Below are positions 7,417-13,616 of a DNA stretch of 35,671 nucleotides, in pieces (positions within the stretch are counted from its first letter, which is position 1; every line of letters begins with the position of its first letter). The DNA comes from a virus. The DNA lies in the IMG/VR virus record IMGVR_UViG_3300029258_000634, positions 1 through 35,671 of that record; one strand, written 5' to 3'. The notes beneath the pieces were generated by a model that saw only the letters and a program-made list of their open reading frames with translations, was not told where the DNA came from and searched no databases. The position numbers and the translations under genes are program-made.

Positions 7417-8144
7417 AAACAATCTGTCATATAGGAATGGAGCGAAGCGGAAATCATGCAATCATGCAATGGATAGCACGCAGGTATAGGCCGTATGTTG
7501 TGACACAGCGAGTAATACCGCAAGTGGGCAAGTGCAAAGCTGCAACTGCACTCAATTGTAGCGACAAGATGGGCAAACATGAGAGAGAGTCGGCTTTATT
7601 CTATGACTTAGTGCTGAATGGCGACATCAACAAGCTAGACCGCGACTACGATCAGGTGTTTATTGTCCTTCGTGATCCTTACAACTGGCTAGCCTCGCTC
7701 GTGTCGTCATTTTACGATTTCAATATAACAACCTGCAATTATCGGTTCTTCGTTTCCACTTGGATAGCACATGCAAACTCTGCTATGTCCGGCGCAACCT
7801 GGATTAATTACAACAAATGGATTGACGATGAGCATAAGTTATGGTATGCAAACTCGCTCGGTCTACCGAAAGTAAAGCACGATGATACACCAAGTAACTT
7901 AGGGCGTGGTTCATCCTACGGCAAGGACGCAGACCAGAACTACACAGAACGATACATAAACACTCTAGGTCAAACGGACGAATCTGTAATTTATAAACAC
8001 ATCCTGCGGCAGTATCCTGAGCTAGTTTTTTACGGTCGCCAGTTATTTGGCATGGCGACTCCGCCAGAGTTGTCGGAACTATTCGCTGACCTAGTAAACA
8101 CAAAGCGTGCGGCATTAAGCAAGGTTGACAGGGCTATATCATGA
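7413..8144 (+). CDS. Sulfotransferase-family protein (P-loop PAPS binding)
   Basis: The 243-aa product begins with a strand followed by HIGMERSGNHAIMQW (6-20), the 5'-phosphosulfate loop of PAPS-dependent sulfotransferases. VFIVLRDPYNWLAS (82-95) is the matching 3'-phosphate site, with Arg87 and Ser95 in the expected R-x7-S spacing. These enzymes transfer sulfate from PAPS to hydroxyls of sugars or other acceptors. ATGA overlaps join it to the glycosyltransferase before and the second sulfotransferase after. PAPS would come from the host. Family assignment is good; the acceptor is unknown, but adjacent glycosyltransferases suggest a glycan. Confidence 0.8.
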   Translation: MKTICHIGMERSGNHAIMQWIARRYRPYVVTQRVIPQVGKCKAATALNCSDKMGKHERESALFYDLVLNGDINKLDRDYDQVFIVLRDPYNWLASLVSSFYDFNITTCNYRFFVSTWIAHANSAMSGATWINYNKWIDDEHKLWYANSLGLPKVKHDDTPSNLGRGSSYGKDADQNYTERYINTLGQTDESVIYKHILRQYPELVFYGRQLFGMATPPELSELFADLVNTKRAALSKVDRAIS

Positions 8145-8764
8145 ATCCATATTTCATAGTTTGCACTTCCAGGACTGGTTCCACCTACCTATGCCACCTG
8201 CTCGAATCAACTGGCGTAATGGGTAAGCCGAGAGAATACATCAATAGGAAGGATGAGTTTCTCGCAGATTGGAACTGCACAGACGCCGACTATCTCGATG
8301 AAGTAGCCAGGCGTACGGCAACTCCTAATGGAGTGTTTGGAGTTAAAGGTAATCTTGACGCCGCTGTTACGTGCCTTGAGCATTACGGGCGTGATACGCA
8401 AGTTATATGGTTGTATCGAGATGACACTATCATGCAGGCAATCTCCATCGTTAAGGCACAGCAGACAGGACGCTGGCACAGTTTTAAGCCAGAGACCGAT
8501 GTGCAACCAGAGTATGATCGAATAGCTATACAAAAACAGATTGACATTATCAGTAATGCGGAGTGGGATATTGACGAATGGCTGCCTGCAGAATCTCTAC
8601 TAGTTGTGTACGAGAACCTTTGTTTAGATGCACGTCGAGAGGTTTCGCGAATATGCGAGTTTCTAGGCGTGGAGTTTACTGGAACACTGCCAGAAACGCG
8701 ATTAGATATTATGCGAGACGACACAAGCAACGAGTGGGCAAAACGATACAAGGAAGGCAAGTAA
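8141..8764 (+). CDS. Stf0-like sulfotransferase
   Basis: The 207-aa protein resembles Stf0, known from mycobacterial trehalose sulfation and related enzymes. FIVCTSRTGSTYLCHLL (5-21) is the phosphosulfate loop. GKPREY (28-33), VIWLYRDDTIMQAIS (88-102, with Arg93 and Ser102) and the AQQTGRWHS motif (106-114) are all placed as in that family. It is distinct in sequence from the preceding sulfotransferase, so the pair is not a recent duplication. It overlaps the previous gene by 4 bp and the next by 1 bp. A saccharide acceptor is likely. Confidence 0.85.
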   Translation: MNPYFIVCTSRTGSTYLCHLLESTGVMGKPREYINRKDEFLADWNCTDADYLDEVARRTATPNGVFGVKGNLDAAVTCLEHYGRDTQVIWLYRDDTIMQAISIVKAQQTGRWHSFKPETDVQPEYDRIAIQKQIDIISNAEWDIDEWLPAESLLVVYENLCLDARREVSRICEFLGVEFTGTLPETRLDIMRDDTSNEWAKRYKEGK

Positions 8765-8994
8765 TGGAAAACACGATTAACATTGAAGAATGGTACACTT
8801 ACGAGGAAGCCGCCGACGCTACAGATAGAACCGTTGCGGGCATCCGTGACGCGGTTCGTGCTGGCAATCTGAAAGAGCGAATCATCTTCAACCGGCACGT
8901 AATCCACCAAAACGACCTGCAAACGTACCTGGATAAGATCAATTCAGGCGATATTCGTAGGGGCCCTAAGTCTAAGCGGGAAAAGGGTTTATAG
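8764..8994 (+). CDS. Small HTH protein, excisionase/MerR-like
   Basis: The 76-aa product has YTYEEAADATDRTVAGIRDAVRAGNL, the pattern of the helix-turn-helix_17/excisionase family, then a strand ERIIFNRHVIHQNDLQTYLD and a basic tail RRGPKSKREKG. The ATG overlaps the Stf0 stop (TAATG). Such proteins act as recombination directionality factors or local transcription regulators. No integrase is in the window, so a regulator of the accessory operon is equally likely. The operon ends here at a weak terminator. Confidence 0.75.
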   Translation: MENTINIEEWYTYEEAADATDRTVAGIRDAVRAGNLKERIIFNRHVIHQNDLQTYLDKINSGDIRRGPKSKREKGL

Positions 8995-9022
8995 GAAAAT
9001 TCACTTATTTCCTTCTTTTTTC
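8993..9022 (+). terminator. Weak intrinsic terminator
   Basis: AGGAAA (8993-8998) and TTTCCT (9008-9013) form a 6-bp stem with a 9-nt loop, followed by a T-rich run to 9022. The stem is AT-rich, so termination is probably partial. The 9014-9065 stretch that follows contains no gene; a TTGCAA-N17-TAACTT pair there is too weak to call as a promoter. Confidence 0.4.
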
Positions 9023-9065
9023 TTGGTTTTTATCTTGCAATGCTCCGATAACTTTGGTAACTTGA

Positions 9066-9101
9066 TAATCAGACGTGGGGCAAACAACCACGCGAAACCA
9101 A
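9066..9101 (+). repeat. Leader repeat A, copy 1
   Basis: A 17-nt block TAATCAGACGTGGGGCA, a 9-nt spacer and GCGAAACCAA precede the gene at 9122. The same two blocks recur at 10081-10118 with an 11-nt spacer. In this copy CGTGG and CCACG (9074-9078 and 9088-9092) can pair. It is probably a shared 5'-leader element. Confidence 0.6.
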
Positions 9102-9121
9102 CCCTAGCCGAGGAGATTACG

Positions 9122-9313
9122 ATGTACCGAATCGCAGCAACCTACGAAGAAAACGGGACGGAACTGGTGGCCAACCGAGACTACGCGATGGGGCAGTATG
9201 CCGACCAAGTATGGGCCACCAGTGAGGATGCCGAAGAAATCGCCGATGAACTACGAGAGGACGTAGGCAGCGTTGTCCATGCGTCCGTGCGTTACTATGT
9301 GGAGGAGTGTTAA
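9122..9313 (+). CDS. Hypothetical acidic protein, 63 aa
   Basis: The start at 9122 has the site GAGGAGATT. The protein begins MYRIAATYEENGTELV, then an Asp/Glu-rich helix (SEDAEEIADELREDV) and a final strand SVRYYVEEC. No family is recognised. It lies alone after leader repeat A and before leader repeat B, so it looks like an independently controlled small orphan gene. Confidence 0.65.
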   Translation: MYRIAATYEENGTELVANRDYAMGQYADQVWATSEDAEEIADELREDVGSVVHASVRYYVEEC

Positions 9314-9325
9314 CCATCACACCAC

Positions 9326-9367
9326 GGGGCGGGCAACCCCCGCCCCAACGAAAGGGCGAAACGATGA
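9326..9367 (+). repeat. Leader repeat B, copy 1 (GC hairpin before ATG)
   Basis: GGGGCGGG (9326-9333) pairs perfectly with CCCGCCCC (9339-9346) around a 5-nt CAACC loop. It is followed by AAAGGGCGAAACGATGA, which contains the start codon of the gene at 9364. A 23-nt block covering the hairpin (9327-9349) and this 17-nt block are identical at 9759-9781 and 9789-9805. There is no T run, so it is not a standard terminator. Confidence 0.75.
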
Positions 9368-9564
9368 AACCAGCAAAAGCCAGTCAAATACCAATGCGAT
9401 CCTTAGAGACTTGGGGCGATTGCGACGACGCCCTGGAAGCTATTGCAGCCCACGACGACAACTTCGATGGGCCGGGGCTGCGCCTTAAACCGGCAGCACA
9501 GAAGAAGTGCGACGCTATCGCCAAGAAGATGCACCGACTTATCCAAGACAGTGAGGAGTTTTAA
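9364..9564 (+). CDS. Hypothetical protein, 66 aa
   Basis: The ATG is embedded in leader repeat B. The protein contains CDDALEAIAAHDDNFDGPGL and a C-terminal helix KKCDAIAKKMHRLIQD. It is hydrophilic with no recognised family. It is followed after 2 bp by the zinc-ribbon gene at 9567. Confidence 0.6.
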   Translation: MKPAKASQIPMRSLETWGDCDDALEAIAAHDDNFDGPGLRLKPAAQKKCDAIAKKMHRLIQDSEEF

Positions 9565-9566
9565 TT

Positions 9567-9977
9567 GTGAGTATCGCAGATGACATTTTCGCGGACTTAT
9601 GCCCGAATTGTGGTGTATCGTCAAGCAAGTCATGCACGGACATAACGCAATCACCAGGAGATGTACGTGCTATATATTATTGTGCGACATGCGACGCGAC
9701 TTGGGTTATTGAATACGAGCCAAAATCATTTTGTTATACAATGCTAGTCAATCTTTCAGGGCGGGCAACCCCCGCCCCAACCGAAAGAAAAGGGCGAAAC
9801 GATGACCAACTTAGACTGGCAAGGAAACATCAAGCAAATCGTCGAACAGTTGGTTTCTGCCGGTTACACTGTCGCACACAACAGCGGCGGGTATTCTTCG
9901 GTTTACCTCGATGGTGCTTCTGGTCGTGTTCGCATCTCCAACCATCGTTCTGCTGGACTTCCAGGGCAACGTGCTAA
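9567..9977 (+). CDS. Zinc-ribbon protein, C-terminus probably out of frame
   Basis: A GTG start with GGAG upstream opens a frame whose first 50 residues look genuine: CPNC near residue 12, then CATC near 39, and a WVIEYE strand, a zinc ribbon. After about residue 60 the frame runs through the GC hairpin of leader repeat B and 176 nt into the next gene in another frame, giving improbable Arg/Cys/Trp-rich sequence. The natural end is probably before 9759. An alternative frame has a TAG within the CTAG near 9745, so a small indel in the AAAA/TTTT runs near 9722-9732 could explain the missing stop. Confidence 0.45.
   Translation: MSIADDIFADLCPNCGVSSSKSCTDITQSPGDVRAIYYCATCDATWVIEYEPKSFCYTMLVNLSGRATPAPTERKGRNDDQLRLARKHQANRRTVGFCRLHCRTQQRRVFFGLPRWCFWSCSHLQPSFCWTSRATC
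9759..9805 (+). repeat. Leader repeat B, copy 2
   Basis: The hairpin GGGCGGG-CAACC-CCCGCCC and its flank (9759-9781) repeat 23 nt of copy 1 exactly. After a slightly longer spacer, the block AAAGGGCGAAACGATGA (9789-9805) repeats the start region of the gene at 9802. Confidence 0.75.
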
Positions 9978-10083
9978 CGTAAAGCTGGTATGGAGTAAGA
10001 GCGGCTTGCGACGCGAGGTATTCGATAGCGAAACATGGGAAACGACTTGCGAACTGTATGATATTGCAAGTCTCGTATCTTAA
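9802..10083 (+). CDS. Hypothetical protein, 93 aa
   Basis: The product begins MTNLDWQGNIKQIVEQLVSAGYTV and continues with alternating strands (YSSVYLDGASGRVRISNH, NVKLVWSKSGL), suggesting a small alpha/beta fold. No family is recognised. Its start codon lies in leader repeat B copy 2 and its stop codon lies in the first bases of leader repeat A copy 2, so the leader elements abut the coding sequence directly. Confidence 0.65.
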   Translation: MTNLDWQGNIKQIVEQLVSAGYTVAHNSGGYSSVYLDGASGRVRISNHRSAGLPGQRANVKLVWSKSGLRREVFDSETWETTCELYDIASLVS

Positions 10084-10118
10084 TCAGACGTGGGGCACGC
10101 GGCAACAAGCGAAACCAA
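10081..10118 (+). repeat. Leader repeat A, copy 2
   Basis: The 17-nt block 10081-10097 and GCGAAACCAA at 10109-10118 are identical to 9066-9082 and 9092-9101. In this copy a different short pairing, CGTG-GGG-CACG, is possible. It precedes the gene at 10133. Confidence 0.6.
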
Positions 10119-10132
10119 AGGAAAGGGAAATC

Positions 10133-10288
10133 ATGAGCTACTCAGACGCCTGTGAACTGATCGGACTGACAACGCCAAAGTCTCCGAAACAAAACGCGGC
10201 CTATGCTGCTTCGGTTCTCGCCTCTTTGTTTCCTGGCTCCCCGCTTCGTTACAAGGTAGCCTGCATGGTGGTCATTCGGGCGGCTTAA
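10133..10288 (+). CDS. Hypothetical protein, 51 aa
   Basis: The short product MSYSDACELIGLTTPKSPKQ is followed by a moderately hydrophobic, Ala-rich second half. No family is recognised. The start is supported by the GGAAAGGGAAATC ribosome-site block, shared exactly with the next gene. Confidence 0.5.
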   Translation: MSYSDACELIGLTTPKSPKQNAAYAASVLASLFPGSPLRYKVACMVVIRAA

Positions 10289-10294
10289 CTTTTG

Positions 10295-10311
10295 GGAAAG
10301 GGAAATCATGA
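10295..10311 (+). repeat. Repeated translation-start block
   Basis: GGAAAGGGAAATCATGA at 10295-10311 is identical to 10120-10136. Each copy carries the ribosome-binding site and the ATG of a small gene (10308 and 10133), so translation signals in this cluster were duplicated together with, or separately from, their genes. Confidence 0.55.
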
Positions 10312-10586
10312 AAGACGCAAACGCAATACTGGACGCAGAGATATCGCTGAGTGATTCTCTGAATGAGATCGTTCACTTATATGACAGACTATCATGGGAG
10401 GATAGCAGAGGCGAGATGATACGAGTCTTCCGTCGCGTGATGGATATCGCACAGAAGGGAGCATCGCATCACGATCCTGCCCTTGACCGAATAGCTATTA
10501 TCTGCTGCAAGATGCCTCTCAACGCACCAAAACGCCGCATAGTGCGGACACTTGCTACGATTGCCTTTATTGCAGCTAACGATTAA
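10308..10586 (+). CDS. Hypothetical helical protein, 92 aa
   Basis: The protein is mostly helical (ILDAEISLSDSLNEIVHLYD, MIRVFRRVMDIAQKG) and ends in a hydrophobic segment TLATIFIAAND-like that is too short for a clear anchor. No family is recognised. It lies between a duplicated translation-start block and the long hairpin at 10595-10643. Confidence 0.6.
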   Translation: MKDANAILDAEISLSDSLNEIVHLYDRLSWEDSRGEMIRVFRRVMDIAQKGASHHDPALDRIAIICCKMPLNAPKRRIVRTLATIAFIAAND

Positions 10587-10594
10587 CCCTTTCC

Positions 10595-10643
10595 GCCACC
10601 ACCGGCAGTCTTGACCTTGGGAGTTATCCTGCCTGGTGGTGGC
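10595..10643 (+). promoter_or_regulatory. Long hairpin before the gene at 10668
   Basis: GCCACCACCGGCAG (10595-10608) pairs with CTGCC-T-GGTGGTGGC (10629-10643), giving 14 bp with one bulged T and a 20-nt loop. TTTCAT follows, so it may be a weak terminator for the upstream gene or a structured leader; AAGGAG and the ATG at 10668 lie just downstream. Confidence 0.55.
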
Positions 10644-10667
10644 TTTCATACACACAAGGAGAAGAAA

Positions 10668-10984
10668 ATGGAAATCACGCTGAACGAACTGAAAGAAATG
10701 CTTTATCAGGGAAGTAGAATCAAGCCGCTGCCTTTTGAGATTGGCAAGAGCTATCTAATCCGCACTGTTACCTATCATGCTGTCGGTCGTGTCTCATCGG
10801 TCTGCGGCGACTTCCTGGTGCTGTCCGATGCTTCATGGGTTGCTGATAGTGGTCGTTTCGCCGCTGCCCTCAAGTCTGGTGATCTAAATGAAGTTGAGCC
10901 ATTCGCTTCCGATTGCATCCTGAATACGTCTAGTATAATTGACGCAACCGAATGGAGTCACAAACTACCGAAGGAGACAAAGGA

Positions 10985-10988
<4 letters not shown>
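10668..10988 (+). CDS. Conserved-looking phage protein, 106 aa (DUF6948-like?)
   Basis: After an N-terminal helix (MEITLNELKEML), the core is a beta-rich fold: SYLIRTVTYHAVGRV, FLVLSDASWVADSGRF, NEVEPFASD, then SSIIDATEW. From memory this pattern (IRTVT...GRV...LSDASWVADTGRF...EVEPF...IIDAT.W) belongs to a family of small phage proteins of unknown function; the DUF name is tentative. The start at 10668 has AAGGAG upstream and follows the long hairpin. Its stop overlaps the ATG of the repeat-encoded protein at 10985 (ATGA), so the two are translationally coupled. Confidence 0.75.
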
Positions 10989-11167
<179 letters not shown>

Positions 11168-11179
11168 TGGAGAACATTT

Positions 11180-11275
11180 ATGAGCAACGCAAAGAAAGTA
11201 GAACAGAAGCTGCAAAAAGCCATCAAGCAGATGGACAAGAGACAGAAGCAGCTTGACAAGGCGAACAAGAGGTAA
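11180..11275 (+). CDS. Small coiled-coil peptide, 31 aa
   Basis: ATG at 11180 has GGAG seven bases upstream. The frame reads MSNAKKVEQKLQKAIKQMDK and continues with Lys/Gln/Asp heptads to KANKR and a TAA. It is a short, highly charged amphipathic helix. An overlapping frame from 11167 has no ribosome site. It is the last gene of the rightward unit, just before the terminator, and directly downstream of the Ser-X repeat. Confidence 0.55.
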   Translation: MSNAKKVEQKLQKAIKQMDKRQKQLDKANKR

Positions 11276-11317
11276 CTCAGCAGTCGGAGGGTTTGTATAT
11301 TTACCTCGCGGGCTGCA

Positions 11318-11337
11318 CCCCCTGCTAGTTGCGGGGG
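11318..11337 (+). other. Small GC hairpin upstream of the terminator
   Basis: CCCCC and GGGGG (11318-11322, 11333-11337) pair around a 10-nt loop in the otherwise gene-free stretch 11276-11390. No T run follows; it may stabilise the 3' end of the rightward transcript. Confidence 0.35.
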
Positions 11338-11352
11338 AATTTCACTGGGTTG

Positions 11353-11391
11353 AGCCGTTCCCGTTTCACACTTCGCGGGAGCGGCTTTTTC
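11353..11391 (+). terminator. Strong intrinsic terminator of the rightward unit
   Basis: AGCCGTTCCCG (11353-11363) pairs with CGGGAGCGGCT (11376-11386) over 11 bp with one G-T wobble, followed by TTTTT. It separates the rightward small genes from the convergent late operon, whose last stop codon begins at 11391. On the minus strand no T run follows the stem, so it acts mainly rightward. Confidence 0.85.
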
Positions 11392-11984
11392 TATTTGTAC
11401 CTGATCCAGCAAACAGCAGTAATGTAGGGATGATAATTGTCCGTAGAGGTGTGGTTTGCTGCAAAGTCCTGTATCACGAATGGTCCAGCACCAGACTCTA
11501 CTTGTATGGTAGTTTTAGTGTGGTCGTTGTGATCGTTGACCGTATTGCCATGCGTGCCTACGCCACCCTGCGTGCCTGTTGTTGATGTTGCGTGGACAAT
11601 GCCACGCTTTCCTGTCTGCATATTCGGTGCGTTTGTGAGTGGGATCTTTTTGTCACTCGGCAATGCCTGTCCGTTACAAACTGCCCATCCGCGAGTAAAG
11701 CCACTTGTGCCGCGATGCTGGGAACGCCATTCAAGCGCACCTAGCCTTGTGTACTGTGTATTAATAGCTATCCTTATCCCGTCCTCGCGTACAATGTAAT
11801 GCACCTTATCCCCGTTATAGACCTCCGGTTCCATCCAATACTGGTTCAGGTCTACTTCATAGTGAAAATATATCCTGATCGTCTCGCTGCTGCCCTCGTG
11901 CTGCGTGTCATGTCTTACAGCGTCCACGTAGTAAGACTGTGTTGATACGTCTATATTCCAGTCGGCAGTAGCTTCCGCCTCCAT
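11391..11984 (-). CDS. C-terminal part of a tail collar/fibre protein
   Basis: The 197-aa frame contains WAVCNGQALPSDKKIPLTN, then a Gly/Thr-rich stretch with THGNTVNDHNDH, and ends PYITAVCWIRYK. This is the layout of phage tail-collar or short-fibre tips, which trimerise and contact the host. The apparent ATG at 11984 is probably internal: the frame is open and protein-like upstream to about 12279, where it joins the 12217-12732 frame by a +1 shift. The two would form one protein of about 446 aa. It is the last gene of the late operon. Confidence 0.65.
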   Translation of the reverse strand: MEAEATADWNIDVSTQSYYVDAVRHDTQHEGSSETIRIYFHYEVDLNQYWMEPEVYNGDKVHYIVREDGIRIAINTQYTRLGALEWRSQHRGTSGFTRGWAVCNGQALPSDKKIPLTNAPNMQTGKRGIVHATSTTGTQGGVGTHGNTVNDHNDHTKTTIQVESGAGPFVIQDFAANHTSTDNYHPYITAVCWIRYK

Positions 11985-12281
11985 AACCGTTCCGACATTA
12001 TGCGTGATAATCTCCCACCGTTGAGAGTCACCGTTATACTTACACCAGCCTCGCGTGCCGCCGCCATAGTTCGCATCCCAGAAGCCGGTAAAGTGCTTTA
12101 ATGGATCGTAGACCGTGATTGCGGCAGCGTCTACCGCGTCATAGGCGGATCCTGTCCAGCGATAAAGAACGGCATCGTGCGAGTCTCCTGGAACAAACTC
12201 CGATGTGCTGGATGAACTACATAAGTTCCCAGCGTCCGGATTGCAAATTGAATCCGCAAAGGCACCTATCCCCCTCCCCTA
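11985..12281 (-). pseudogene. Frameshift zone joining two halves of the fibre gene
   Basis: From 12279 down to 11985 the minus strand is open in the frame of the downstream ORF and encodes plausible beta-rich sequence (SEFVPGDSHDAVLYRW, HFTGFWDANYGGGTRGW) without a start codon. The upstream ORF ends at 12217 in the other frame. The shift must lie between 12281 and 12217; C runs at 12270-12274 and 12276-12279 are the likely site of an indel. Confidence 0.65.
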
Positions 12282-12732
12282 CTGTCTCGATCCCGATTGA
12301 GTAACCATCTGACGTGCCAGTGACTGGCCTGTTGATTTCATTGTGAAACTGAATAGGAGCATAGATAGTCTCTATATAGTCTTCGCTAGATTCAAAAGTA
12401 TAAGAATATACTGGATCGTCGGCACCGTCCTTGTCGTCATCAGAGACGTTCTGCATGAACATCTGCTTTGCGTCAACGTAAGGGGTCGGGTCTAAGTTTA
12501 ATTTATCCGTATCCGCAGAAACGTAATTAGGCCATGTCCACTCCCCGGCGATGATGAATAAACGGAATTTGTCATACTTCTGCGGGATGATCGACGTTCC
12601 ATTTCCACCTTCCGAGACTAACGCGCCACTCGATGTAATCGTTCGCTTGGAATTGACAGCATCGACAAGATCATTATAATGACTTGCACTGATCGCTTTT
12701 CCTGGTTCTGCTTTATCGGCTGGTTGTGTCAT
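12217..12732 (-). CDS. N-terminal part of the tail collar/fibre protein
   Basis: The 171-aa frame begins MTQPADKAEPGKAISASHYN, a pattern common in virion proteins of marine phages (a helix introducing a NDLVDAVN motif), followed by beta-rich sequence. The last 20 residues (CLCGFNLQSGRWELM) are probably out of frame, because protein-like sequence continues in the +1 frame into the 11391 ORF. Its ATG overlaps the stop of the gene at 12729 by 4 bp, so it is coupled to that tail gene. Confidence 0.65.
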   Translation of the reverse strand: MTQPADKAEPGKAISASHYNDLVDAVNSKRTITSSGALVSEGGNGTSIIPQKYDKFRLFIIAGEWTWPNYVSADTDKLNLDPTPYVDAKQMFMQNVSDDDKDGADDPVYSYTFESSEDYIETIYAPIQFHNEINRPVTGTSDGYSIGIETVGEGDRCLCGFNLQSGRWELM

Positions 12733-13616
12733 GGTGCTGCCGGTGCTGCTGGTGGTAGATTAAATAACGGGTTCAAGTCAGACTCAGGATAAGGCTTGCC
12801 TCCATTGTTTAATTGTATCTCTTGCCAAGCCTCGTCTTCCTGTGAGTAGATGTAATTCCATCCGCCTACAAACACTCCGTTTTCATTAACTACCTTTTTG
12901 TATCTAAATGTGTGTGCTAGCGTCCAGTATTGCGTTGCCGTGTTAGGGTCAGGATTATAGTAGAATCGCTTGCGCTTTCTTGTCCCTTCATAGAGTAGCG
13001 TTCCTATCTCCGCACCAAGGAACTCTGCGTTATTCACGTGCCCGGTAAGCTTCCTTGTAGTCTCGTTTAGTGGATTACTGACGTTAGTCCAAGTATAGGT
13101 TAGTTCGGCAACGTACTGAAATACTATAAACTGGTCGCCTGCCTCTTTCGGTATCTTATTCGTGGCACTCGCAAAACGGATTGTACTATTAGGCAGAAAT
13201 ATTGCCTCCTTGCCGTATGACTCACTGTAATCAAGATACCCTTCTGGAACTTCAGGCAGGTCCGGCACATCTGGCGTTTCTATTGTCTTGTATGTCGCCT
13301 TGATAATGGCGTACTTGTCGTACTCGTTTAACTGGCTACTAATGTCCGTAAACTGGGCAGGCGAGCTTGGTGTGATCCCAGGTTGCGGCTCGATGGTGAT
13401 TCCTTCGCAGACTACGCCCGGCCTGTCTGGATATCCAACAGCAGCAGACGCACCACCGAAACTTAGACCGTCGCCAAGGAGAATAACCTCTGCCTCTTGT
13501 CGCCGTGCCCACGGTACGCGAAACGTGCGAATAGCGGAGAACCCGCCATCGCCGATTGTTTCTTTCGGAGAGCCTTTTTCCTCTTGGAATAGGTCTGTAG
13601 ATATTGTACAACTCAT
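12729..13616 (-). CDS. Tail-associated structural protein, 295 aa
   Basis: It sits between the tape measure and the fibre, where distal tail or baseplate components lie in siphophages. The protein is beta-rich, with aromatic and Asn/Thr-rich strands (FIVFQYVAELTYTW, RKRFYYNPDPN) and a Pro/Ala-rich C-terminus. No close family is recognised. It overlaps the tape-measure gene and the fibre gene by 4 bp each. A distal tail or baseplate role is inferred from position. Confidence 0.6.
   Translation of the reverse strand: MSCTISTDLFQEEKGSPKETIGDGGFSAIRTFRVPWARRQEAEVILLGDGLSFGGASAAVGYPDRPGVVCEGITIEPQPGITPSSPAQFTDISSQLNEYDKYAIIKATYKTIETPDVPDLPEVPEGYLDYSESYGKEAIFLPNSTIRFASATNKIPKEAGDQFIVFQYVAELTYTWTNVSNPLNETTRKLTGHVNNAEFLGAEIGTLLYEGTRKRKRFYYNPDPNTATQYWTLAHTFRYKKVVNENGVFVGGWNYIYSQEDEAWQEIQLNNGGKPYPESDLNPLFNLPPAAPAAP

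Noticed and set aside
9023-9121. Upstream extension of the 63-aa gene (MVFILQCSDN...)
   Set aside because: It runs through leader repeat A and lacks a ribosome site, whereas GAGGAG precedes the ATG at 9122.
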